A stretch of 64,000 bases of DNA from Dipteris shenzhenensis. Lineage: Eukaryota; Polypodiophyta; Polypodiopsida; Gleicheniales. Of the stretch, positions 11,312 through 20,945 are shown piece after piece. Position numbers and translations under genes: made by a program. Location: NCBI GenBank assembly GCA_047967505.1, contig CM106539.1; one strand, written 5' to 3'. The notes below the pieces were generated by a model. It did not search any database. It was not told the DNA's origin and worked only from the letters and a program-made list of their open reading frames with translations. Each line of letters opens with the position of its first letter. The first letter of the stretch is position 1.

Positions 11312-14300
11312 TGCAACAGCAGGAGCTCTGCCAAGTCCAGCTGTGCAATGAATGTATGTTATCCCCTTGTTCTTCTCGATTGCTTTATAGAGTTTAGCAA
11401 TGACCACCGGAAGCCGCACCCGTAGGTCAAAAGGGTCAAAATCTCTGCAACAAAATATTTGAGATAACATAAAATGACAATCCACAGCAGTTTCTTCCTT
11501 GACCAAAACTGCCTGAAGAATGGCATATCAATCTATCCAGTTTGGCCTTTATAGGCTTGTAGCAACAGACGCTTCAACCATGTGACATTTCATGAAATAT
11601 CCACACAAACAGTAGCTAGCTCAGAGGACAGATATGAGATACTTAAAATTTCTATAAATAAACTGTAGTGCTTCACAAAATACGTTCTGACTTGGCCAAT
11701 GCATTAGTACAGGACTGTACAAGCTACTCCATAATTGCACAGGACAAGTTCATACGAAAAACTGTACAGACTTAAGGGTTAAATTAGCTCTAACTTGTCA
11801 CAATCTTAGAAAGGAATTACTAAGAGTAAAGCAATCCTAAGGATTGTTGAACAATGATAGCTACACCGTATCTGGGCACGAATGTGTTCAATTCCTCCAA
11901 GCTCTTTTGCCCGCTCCTGGATTGCACAGATATCCACCCCAAAATATCTAAAAAATGATAAATTGTAATCAAAGAGAAACAAGCATTGAAAAAACAGTTC
12001 TTGCTCTAAGCTGACCCACAAGTACGTCACAAAAGGATACTCAAGATCAGGGTCTTGCTGTAGACAGAAAACTGTTCTTACTCCAATACTCTTTAAACGG
12101 TCAACATCTGGAGGAGCCTGAAGTTTCAAGATTAAAGGGGGTTACAACCATCAATCATGTCCATAATTTCAAGCAAGCACACGTAAAAGTGTTACATTTC
12201 AATCAAACTCCATCTTACTGATTATCACAATTCAAACAGCTGCACATATCAGTTTCAAGATTACAAGTGACTACTCAATACTCTTTGAGCGGTCAAAATC
12301 TACTCCATCTACTCAATACTCTTTAAAGGGTCAACATCTGAAGGAGCCTAAAGTTTCAAGAGTACAAGTGTTACTCAATCAAACTCCATCTGACCACACT
12401 GATTATCATAATTGAATCAGCTGCATCTATAATAAAGAATTTAAAGCATATCTGAGCGAGCAGTCCAAATATCAAATTTGACTTCGTTCAGAAAAAACGT
12501 ACTTGGAGACAAGACCCCACAATGAGGTCAGGTAGAACAAAGTTATAATTCATTCCAAGCTCATGCCTGTAGGTCAGAACTGCAATAACATCATAAATAC
12601 CTTACATTAATTATACAAAACCCATCATTCCCACACTGGCTAATAAGCACAAGTGGCATATTTAAGTCAGCTTTACTGCTTTTGTAGCACATTATCTTTC
12701 TTCGAGCTTTGTTATCAGTCTCTAAAATACTAGAAGGCATCACCTACGTAAAAATGATCTGAGTCATACAAATGATTCGAGCCTTCTTAGGTGATGTCAC
12801 GCTAGAGAGCAGATTGCCTCTTTCACAAGAGAAAAAACTGACACAGATTTTACCTTGGCCAGGGAGGTAATGCAATCAACGTCTTGCTCCACAGCCCCTT
12901 CCTTATATTTTGCAATACATACATCCAAGAATTTACTTGCATACAGGAAAAGATGAAAACAAACCTGCACCCATAGCATTTGTCATGTTTGAGCTGTAAG
13001 TGTCAGACTTCTTTTCACTTAACTCCAAATCACCATGTTCTGCCTGTGATAAACAGAGTAAAAATCCAACCACTGAATTATATCATTACAGACAGACTAT
13101 ATTTCAGAAAATCCTGCTCTAGTTCCAAACAAATCTTGTGGAAATCATTAAAATTGCCATTTGCAGCTGTTTTCAATCAATCGCTTCCCAATCAAAGGTT
13201 TCCCTTCTGAAGTTAACAATGAATTAAATCTTACTGCCATCTCCATTTCAGTTGCTGTCTGCCTTTTGTCCAACCCTTCAATATTTTGGCTTGCAAACAT
13301 GATCACCTGGAAGCACAAATATGAGGAATACAATTCCATATGCATGCTTTCCTCTTGAATTCAATTATTCAGTAAGACCACAACAGAGAAAGAATATGTA
13401 CCTTTATAAAACTAGAATACAAATTAATATCTCTGAATATCTGAAAACACAAACCAAAGAACAATGAGAAAGATGAGGGGGAAGGAGAGGGAAAGGAGAA
13501 AGGGAAGATGGAAGGAGAAATAAAATAAATTCCAAAGTGGAGCCTCGGTTAAGAAACCTACGTTATGTTCTCACAGTACCCAAGCATAAGCAGCAATCTG
13601 AGCTTCAAAATATTCCGGAATCTCTATTCTCAGTTACTCTTTTTTGTAAAAAGGGGTCACAAAGTGAATTTGGGGCTTTTGGTTTTTGAGGGCACAATGT
13701 TGAAGAGCTCAAAGAGTTGAACAACTTATTCCAAAACAGGGTAGAAGGCAGAATTTGCAATCTTTGGAACCAAAGCTAGAAGTGCCTGGGGCCCTTAGAC
13801 AGCACTTAATGCCCCTATGCAACTGAAGGACACATGCAGGACTTTCTTGGGTTATAAAGCATGAGCATAGGTCCATTTCGTGGCCCCGCCCACCCACCTC
13901 ACAAAAGAAAGAGACAATTGAAAGAAACTGGCACTCACTCTGCATCACCAATCAACGCACTCTCTGAGCTGGTAGGGTCGTCCTTCAGCTGACTTGGGAA
14001 TCTACTTCCACGACTAGAGGATTGTGCCCTTGCGAGAAGGAGGGTGACTCAGGTTCAGTCAAGTGCGTTCAGAATTCTGGTCTACTGAAATTAAGTTTGG
14101 TTGACTTTGCTGTGTGGTATAAACAGCAGAGATGTCGACCTCTACAGCCTCTTCAGCCCCTGCTTTCCCTTCCTCCTCCCCCAGTTTTCTCTCTTTCACT
14201 ATCCCTAACTTTGGGGAGTCTGGGAAACTGGACGAGACTAATTACCCGATCTGGAAAGTGAAGATCCGGAATCATTTAGTGGCTCGGAAATTGTGGAAGC

Positions 14301-15802
14301 TGACCACGGGAGTGGAGTCAAAGCCGAAGCCGGAGGACAGGAAAGGGGAGATAGTCATGGCAGTAGACAGAGAGGAGCTTGAAGCTTGGGAAGACAGAGA
14401 TGCCCATGCCCTGGCTCCTACTTGGGCTCTGATACCATGTTAGAAAATACCCAACAGAGGGTACACGCAGCGGAAAGACTGATAGTAATGCCCAGGAGCT
14501 CACAGAGTGTGCGGTATGGGTGTTGCATTCAATAGATGTGCAGACTCATCAATAGACAATGAACCGGCCAGATAGAGAAACCACCAAAATATATATTTCC
14601 GTCCAAAACTATGGACACAATACAAGAGAGATAGATCCAAAGTCCCACCAATGGTGTGGTCCTCTAATCTTACCACAAGGTCCTTCTCCTATCAGCTGGC
14701 TATCTCTAGACTTGAGCCCGCGTGCTCCACCTCGAGCGTCAGTAGACTTTCCATCCAAAGATCTCAGCACGTTGCTGCCCTAGTAGACAGCCTAGGCTCA
14801 GCCCCAAGTGAGCTCAGTCTGCAGCAACTCTGGCCCTGCTTTGCCTCCTGTATGTAGGCCCAAAGATCAGGCTTCTGCTGCTTCTGCTGCTCCTCTATCT
14901 GCTGACTTGCTGGAGACTGAAATAGGGAAGAGCCTCTGCATTTATAGGCCCCAAGGCATGGCAAAAAATACCGACCAGTCTGTCCCAATCTGGCCGACTG
15001 GACAGACCAGGTTGGCTGGCCCAACCGACCTGGTTGGCTCAGCCCAACCAGCCCTTTAAGGGCTCCAAAACCGGGGCCTTTTGCCCCACACTTCTAGAGC
15101 CTTTGGCCCTCCAATCAAGGCAGGGGCCCAGCCTCTATAAGGCATACCTACTGCCCACTGACAGCCCCAATTTGCTGCTCCACCAGGCCTGCTGGTTCTG
15201 CCCTCTGCCAGGCTCTTCCCAGCCACGTGTCCTGCGCCGTACTGCCCCGTACCTCCTGCTGTCCTGACCCACCTGTACCGCGCCATCATCAGGGTCTGTT
15301 GCAGGCCCTTCACCTGCCCACTACCCTCGCCATATGGCTTGCCATGCTGACGCCATCTGCAGGTCGCAATCCTGTGAGGTGCTGCCCATGTGGCAGCCCC
15401 CTCTCTTTCTTCTCTCTTGGGCACATCCTGCCCTAGGTCTCCCTCCCCCACGCACTCCTCATTTAGGGGCTTACAGATGGGGACGTGACCTTTCCAACAG
15501 TGGGGGCCTCAATGCCTTCAAGGAGAGATCTACAATTATCGATTTCTGGTTTCAGCATTAAGTTGTTCTTACCTTAATACGTATACGTACATCATGAAAC
15601 ACATCCTTTATGCTTTATATTATTATATAATAACTTCATTCTTAAATAACCAAGACATCATTGCAATCTACTCGAAACCCAGCACATGAAAGACGATATC
15701 AGAATCACTACAAATCTTGGACAATTAATTTTGAAAAACAGCTATCCGAAGGTCTCTGGATAGTACCTGCGCGGATCGTTTTCTCCTCGTATTCAGGAAT
15801 GC
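11312..15802 (-). CDS. SEX4: Phosphoglucan phosphatase SEX4-like (partial, 7 exons read)
   Basis: Exons in transcript order, all joining in frame at GT/AG sites: 15767-15802, 13235-13306, 12965-13043, 12503-12579, 12041-12117, 11867-11947, 11312-11444. The protein reads ...[49 protein letters not shown], then [13 protein letters not shown] with the general-acid aspartate, then [17 protein letters not shown] with the HCxxGxxR phosphatase loop. Plant SEX4 is a plastid enzyme that removes phosphate from starch glucans so that amylases can degrade them. The basic segment before VIMFAS fits the end of a transit peptide. Not found: the first exon(s) with the start codon, the exons after the catalytic loop, and the CBM48 glucan-binding domain. 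These may lie left of the window across TE-filled introns, or the locus may be truncated. LSF2 fits less well. Confidence 0.88.
12121..12430. repeat. Intronic tandem duplication that includes part of an exon
   Basis: The junction and 5' half of the exon at 12041-12117 recur in the neighbouring intron. A copy beginning at 12347 on the minus strand reads GCTCCTTCAGATGTTGACC after a TAG acceptor, and it hits a stop (KSIE then TAG). A shorter third copy lies near 12275-12300. Adjacent intron sequence (TCAATCAAACTCCATCT, TGATTATCA, CAGCTGCA) is duplicated too, with a period of about 230 bp. Confidence 0.85.
13307..14115. other. Intron sequence of the SEX4-like gene
   Basis: Intronic sequence between the 36-nt exon at 15767-15802 and the exon at 13235-13306. 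It holds a purine-rich stretch around 13465-13520 and nothing else recognised. Confidence 0.5.
14116..14430 (+). pseudogene. Copia gag N-terminal fragment in the SEX4-like intron
   Basis: From the ATG at 14132 a 103-codon frame contains [20 protein letters not shown] and a W..D..A-type ending ([12 protein letters not shown]), typical of the UBN2-type gag of plant copia elements. A decayed primer-site-like word (TGGTATAAACAGCAGAG) precedes it. The frame runs straight into a reverse-complement primer-binding site at 14426, so the gag piece points towards an LTR that faces it. That is not a normal element layout. Confidence 0.7.
14438..15499 (-). repeat. Copia LTR with primer-binding site, in intron 1 of the SEX4-like gene
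   Basis: On the minus strand the LTR runs from TGTTGGAAAGG (15499) to TTTTCTAACA (14438). The ends are inverted TGTTRGAAA, and the primer site TGGTATCAGAGC follows at 14437-14426. A CCTATAAATGC TATA box lies near 14940, with GGCCGACTGG/GACCAGGTTGG repeats immediately upstream (14985-15050). The partner LTR on the other side of the interior was not found, so this is a half-element. It has the same transcriptional orientation as the host gene. Confidence 0.75.
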
Positions 15803-16260
15803 CTGAAGTTTAACAAAAGAAACCAACAACAGAATACGTTACAGCATTAGCTCACTGTTCTATGAGCTTGGGACAAGAACGTTCAAGGTTGCTTGCTAGA
15901 GTTAAAGCATTTCTAGCATTCAAAGAGTCCAATTTAAGAGCGACTGGAAAGGGCACCCGTTCAACAAAACGCGTTCTTCGCCCTTGTACCAGCACAGGAG
16001 AGTCGAACGTGGCAGACCTGCAGACATGAAATCAAAAAAAAATCAATTGGGAAATATTTAATTATTGCCTAGGATGTGATGATTTACGACTGACTGATTC
16101 TTAGACCCGGTTTCGCCTTTATTCGCAAATGCCATTGTTGTTTTGACAGAACTTTCGGACACAGATCAGTAGGACTCCGAAAACGGAGGCCGATTGACGC
16201 ACGACACTGGCGACGAACATCTGTAGCGATCTACTTTCATGTGCAACTCACTAAGATGAT
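15803..16260 (-). other. Possible 5' exon and promoter region of the SEX4-like gene
   Basis: On the minus strand an AG acceptor-like site at about 16020 (TGTCTGCAG) is followed by a frame reading SATFDSPVLVQGRR, open to about 15845. Further upstream an ATG near 16241 opens a short frame, MKVDRYRCSSPVSC. Both have the composition expected of a plastid transit peptide, but neither can be joined unambiguously in phase to the 36-nt exon at 15767-15802. I leave the true start unresolved. Confidence 0.35.
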
Positions 16261-16827
16261 TGGACACTCGAACACCGTTTACAGTGTTCATCGAGGTAAC
16301 CTTTACAAATAGATGCGATACAATCAGGTTAAACCGTGCCTATCTCGCGACGCCTCATCTTGATTGCAAGCATAATCTCTTATTGGGAAATCGATCACAG
16401 CATCAAAGTTTTTCTAACGGGCCATCCATAAGCCTGGATGGTGGCGTCAAGGAACGGAAAATGCGCAGTCCGAAAAGGGTATGGAAGGGCAAGCACCTGA
16501 GGGAAGACTGTGTGAAAAGGATGCCTGAGGCCATCAGAGAAGCGAAGGATGGACGGAGAGTGTCGATGCGAAGATGGCTGAAAGGGAAGAAGGTGCTAGT
16601 GCAAAGGATTGGAAAAGGTAAACATAGCTTTGCTGCGTTAAGTAGAAAGGTATTTCGCCATAGCCAAGCTTGCAAAGAAAATGCTGGGAAGAAGAAAGGT
16701 TGCAGGTGGCAAGCTTCAGTTCGTTTTGGTACAAAATGTGAATATTCCTTGTGAATTAGCTTTTAAAAGTGGCAAAAAGTAGCATCCTCCAAGGCTCGAA
16801 CCACTTCGTCCACCCACTCTTGACACC
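16261..16827. other. Unassigned region upstream of the SEX4-like gene
   Basis: A 164-codon open frame on the plus strand covers most of it, but its composition is basic and it has no domain. It sits where the promoter of the minus-strand gene should be. I see no reliable gene. Confidence 0.35.
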
Positions 16828-18365
16828 GGTTTGAGACAACTAGGCATCCTTGGTATTTAAACTTGCTCACCTCTTTTTCAATTTGTATCATAATTCACAT
16901 CAAAATGTTCCAACATTGTTTTTCCTCCACATCTAATTTCCAATTGTAACATACGTCAAAGGCTGTGGTATGTTTACCTTTTGAAGAATCTATTGGACGA
17001 TCTTTTGAAGAATCTATTCGTGCAACGTATCGTGTTTGTTTCGGATTTGCAAACTCTAGCAAAAACAAACGACGACAAAAAGGATTAGAGATCTTGCAGG
17101 GACTGCTAAAGTAAGATAAACTCATATTAGACGAAAGTGGTCATTAGAATGTGTGCACAAGGATGAGAGACTAGACAAAAAGAGAGGCAATCACCAAAGA
17201 TTAAATAAGTTCTCACTGCCCTCTCCGAAGGAATTCATAGTTCTGTGACATAGCTACAAATCGAATAATAAAATCAGCGAGTCGTAAAATTGATTTCATC
17301 CATGTGGAACCCAACAAGCTTTTTGAACTTTATATACTGCCCTCTACCCTCTTAAGGCATCTTGACCATTCCATCAGAGAGGACGGACCCCAAAACCGCG
17401 AGGACGTGCAACTGTCAATGGTGAGAGAGGAGTGATTTTCAAAAGCAAAGGAAAAGCATGTTTATCGCATGCGACAACACCAACTACAATGATATCATTC
17501 CAGTACACAGAAGCCACATGCCGACAAAAGGGCCGTGGCTTGGGGAGTGCTAAAAAATCAATGAACCTATTAATAGAGCGATCCAACGATCTAAAACAAT
17601 CCACGTGGCTTCTTAAGATGCAAGAATTTGAGATGTTGGTCAAGTAAAGAGGTGCCCTCGGCCCCCTTTTGGTTTCGTCCACCACGCATTGCATTCAGAC
17701 GTCCTACCCATCAACCAATGTCTAGCCAACCACGTTTGCAAGCATGTTGGCAATGGGCATTATGAAATCGCGGTATTGTGCTGTCCACATAGCATCAAGG
17801 GGGGGGGGGGCACATGAGGGTGCTAGAGCGAAAGCGATCCCCCCATGTCCATGTTACCTGTTGCTAGACGTTGCCGCTAAGACATTCTCAATGGCAATTT
17901 CCCACTGCATGAATTTGCTTGGCCTTGTGACATATTTGACATGTTTGACTCTTCGTCTAAACTCGGACATCACTTAGTCATTTTTACCTTAGCTCAGTAA
18001 TGGCCTCACACGATAGACCTAAAACCCAACACCTATCAATTGAAATTTACCCAAAGGTAAAAGCCCACTACCAGTTTGAGACAACTAGAATGCTTGGCCA
18101 GCTCAAATGTAAACTTGCACATAGCTCATATTGAGTTTATTAGTAGGCATAATTGGTATTTAAACTTGCTCACCTCTTTCCTTTGATTAGAATTTTCAAT
18201 GTGTATCATAATTGACATGAAAATGTTCAAACATTGTTTTTCCTCAATATCCATTTCCATTGTAACATAGGTAAAAGGTTGTGGTATGTGTACCTTATGA
18301 AGAATATATTCATCCAAAGTATCATGTTTGTTTCGGATTTGCAAACTCTAGCAAAAACCAACAAG
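16828..18365. repeat. Direct repeat pair (about 240 and 290 bp) flanking 1 kb
   Basis: Copy 1 (16828-17070) and copy 2 (18073-18365) share GTTTGAGACAACTAG, GGTATTTAAACTTGCTCACC, CATTGTTTTTCCTC and TTTCGGATTTGCAAACTCTA in the same order, with indels. The intervening kilobase (17071-18072) holds a G11 run at about 17800 and no identified gene. The pair could be old LTRs or a segmental duplication. No primer site or target duplication was seen. Confidence 0.65.
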
Positions 18366-18391
18366 ATGAATTACATTCAAGTGGCCTGCCT

Positions 18392-19010
18392 TTAAGAAAG
18401 TTGAATGTTTGTGTAAATTAGAGAGTGATCAAACCAATAAATGAAGTTAGACCCAAATATATTATGTTGTTTTGGTGTATTAGACCAAATGTGGTCTATT
18501 GTTGAGCCGTGTATACATGTTGGTTCTTGGATTAATTGTTGCACTTTATTTTGTGCCATGAATGTTGAGAGTTTTATTGCTTTGTTGTTGGAGGTGTTAT
18601 AGTTAATGTTAAAGTCTCCGATGATGATTGTTTTTGTGGTTGGTTGTATTGTGCGTAGAAGACTTTCTAGACAAGAAATAAGTGTCAAGCATTTTGTTGA
18701 GGGGGAATTGTACACATTGACTATTGCTATTCTATACATACTTTTATTTGTAAGGATTGCTAGCAAGCATTCGCATCCGTCTTTATTGGATATGATTTTG
18801 CGCTAGCAAATGAAGTTCCTTACGATAGAATAATGCAACACCTACGCCTTCTTTTGCCTTTCAAATGAATCAATGGTGTTATTGTGCATGGTGATTTCGA
18901 TTCATCCAATAGTAAGGCCTTTGAATCACAATGTGTTTGCATTTTCCTATTGTTATTTTTTTTTAAGTTTAATTCCATCAAATCAAGGCAAAGTGAACGT
19001 TGTTCCAAAA
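18392..19010 (-). pseudogene. Helentron-type apurinic-like endonuclease domain
   Basis: A 124-codon frame (18392-18766) reads YRIAIVNVYNSPST, TIIIGDFNINYNTSNN and STIDHIWSNTP, then WFDHSLIYT. These are the GDFN, DHI.S and DH blocks of the exonuclease-endonuclease-phosphatase fold. The order NVYRSP..GDFN..LIQEPT..S.LDHIW..YW.DH is typical of the endonuclease attached to Helentron (Helitron2) helicases and of CR1/L2-type LINEs. The N-terminal part (to about 19010) continues after stops. The catalytic D, N and terminal D-H pair are present. No helicase is read next to it, so the fragment is isolated. Confidence 0.65.
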
Positions 19011-19351
19011 ATTCCAGGAATATGTTCGAGGATGTCCACTACTATTGCACGAGATGTTGAAGAGTATTTAAGCACATTATCAACATTCTCTATTGTCAAT
19101 GTTGCACCTTTCGGGATTCCTGCCAACATATGCCATGTTGTACTACTTGTCTCAATACTTGAGCCAATTTTTTCAAATATGGTTGATATTAATTGATGAT
19201 ATGTTAGGCTAGGATAGAAATTCAATACACAAATTAGAGCATTTGTGTTGGAGGGGTTGCTTAAGATGAAGTCTACATTGTTTGCCAAATATTTTGATGC
19301 AAGCAGTTGTTGCAAATCCATTGCTATATCTAACTTCATCTCAACTAACAA
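18983..19351 (-). pseudogene. Unidentified open frame next to the endonuclease fragment
   Basis: A 122-codon frame begins MLVEMKLDIAMDLQQLL and ends IPGIFGTTFTLP, overlapping the endonuclease remnant by one frame change. It has no motif I recognise. It could be part of the same element, or host sequence carried by it. Confidence 0.3.
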
Positions 19352-19499
19352 TGATATTGCTTAAAACACGATGAGTGATTGCATAGTGAAACAATTGGAT
19401 TTCAATAGTACAACATCTTTGGAATATGGTGCAAACAAAATAGTTACATCATGCATTTGGCTCAAATGCAATGTCAAATCCAAAACTGTTTACTGTGAA

Positions 19500-20112
19500 A
19501 CTTCCACTACGCTTGGGACTTCTAAGCTTTCCTCATGCCATCATTAGATCTTGCTCATATAGCTCAACAAATGGATAGCCCAATGAAAGCACAATGTCAA
19601 CATAAGGGCCACGAAGGTGAACTGGAACTTACTCACCACCTCGATGCACAATGTCTCCAGTCAAGCAAGGAACTTGTGCAATAGCTTGTGGGCTCCTGCA
19701 AGTATAGCAATAAGGTCGAAGAGGATCTTGACTAACTCGGCCTCCACCACATGACTCGCAAACATACTCCAGCAACTCGGCATTGATGTTGGTGAAGTGC
19801 AAAATCCCAAACACCGGCAATTTCAAAAAAAATTAGTTAGATGCAAACTTGGATTGAACAGTGTTGCAAAGAATTGGGTTGCAGAGGAATCACTTGTGTA
19901 CCGTAGCCAAGCCTTGCTACTTGAGTCACAAATTCTTGCTTAAGGTCATCTTTGATAGAACCATTAGGCACATCCACCAAGATGGTGGAATCAAAGACAC
20001 AAATAGTTCCCTTTGCCTTGAGGAAGGAGACATTATTCAACACATACATAACCACACCTTCATCATTGAATTCTCGCACAAGTCGAGTGAGTGTACTTTT
20101 CCTTTCCTTCAC
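19500..20112 (-). pseudogene. Unidentified degenerate coding region with two CxxC pairs
   Basis: Two adjoining frames read well. 20112-19837 reads MKERKSTLTRLVREFNDEG.., ICVFDSTILVDVPNGSI and VTQVARLGYGTQ. 19826-19629 reads FGILHFTNINAELLEYVC, ESCGGGRVSQ and YCYTCRSPQAIA. The same frame appears to continue past a TAA as PVHLRGPYVDIVLSLGYP. The CESC..CYTC pairs could form a zinc ribbon. Codon-like quality over 200 residues suggests a decayed gene or a gene fragment captured by a transposon. I do not recognise the family. Confidence 0.4.
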
Positions 20113-20169
20113 AAAAGAAAGCTACGACATGAACAAGCAGACAACCAGCTAAATTAATGACACTTCAAC

Positions 20170-20945
20170 TAAAACATAAAATGGAACAACTAGATGTTGC
20201 AATTAGCTAAAGAGGTAATCTTCTCCCTTGTCACATTTTACCACTTCAGGATCCTACTCCTTGAAATGGCAAAGTCCCTTTCCCCCTCTGTTGACTTCTC
20301 CCTCCCCTCTTCTTTTCTCAACCTCCCAAGTCCATCCCTTGCCCTCAACGTTTTGTTGCTTTCATCTACCGCTAAACGCAATCCTCCTCCACCCAAAAGA
20401 AGACATAGTTCCCCCTCAAACTACACCCTTAAATTCCAAAAATTTATCCCTTCTACCCTGCTCAACAACCCTTCTCTCGCCTCTCATGTTAAAGATCCCC
20501 AACCGGAGTCTTCCACCACCTTTGCTCCCAAAAGAAAAACACCAAATAATAATGATGCCTCACACTACTCCATTGATTGGGATAAACACTGATCGTCTCC
20601 AACTTGTTGGCTTTTGTAGATCGCTCCATCTGACATTCCTGAGGTACCTTCCATAAAATCACTCAACAATAGATTATTTATTTTTCAGTCAATTCCAAAA
20701 AAGAAAAGCTCAAATTACTTTCATGTTCTTTATTCAAGCAAGATTTAACTAAAATTCCCCCTAAATCTCTTTTTAGAGATACACTGATTCTACACTTTAA
20801 CATTGATTTTGACATTGTCCACACTTTCAACTCTTTCTCCCTTCGGTTAGAAGTATACTCCACCCCTTAGATCTTTACTTTACAAACCAAGATGTACCTT
20901 CCTAGCTAATTCCTTTAGCTCCACTTGTTAATGTGATTCACTTAC
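20170..20945 (+). pseudogene. Pyrimidine-rich retroelement, copy 1 (coding fragment)
   Basis: This is homologous, in the same orientation, to 45220-45970. Both share AAAGAGG.ATCTTCTCCCTTG, TTTTACCACTTCAGGATCC, a Ser/Pro/Leu-rich frame (FYHFRILLLE, FLNLP, LAL) and the block ending TCCTTTAGCTCCAC. Copy 2 continues from there into a reverse transcriptase. Copy 1 does not, and passes directly into a pyrimidine-rich tract, so it is an internally deleted relative. Confidence 0.6.

Noticed and set aside
16260-16754. 164-codon plus-strand frame
   Set aside because: Basic composition without motifs, in the promoter area of the minus-strand gene.
19629-20112. Assignment of the CxxC protein to a MEIOB/RPA-like single-strand-binding family
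   Set aside because: The resemblance is limited to a short FGIL.. plus CxxC context recalled from memory; not enough to name it.
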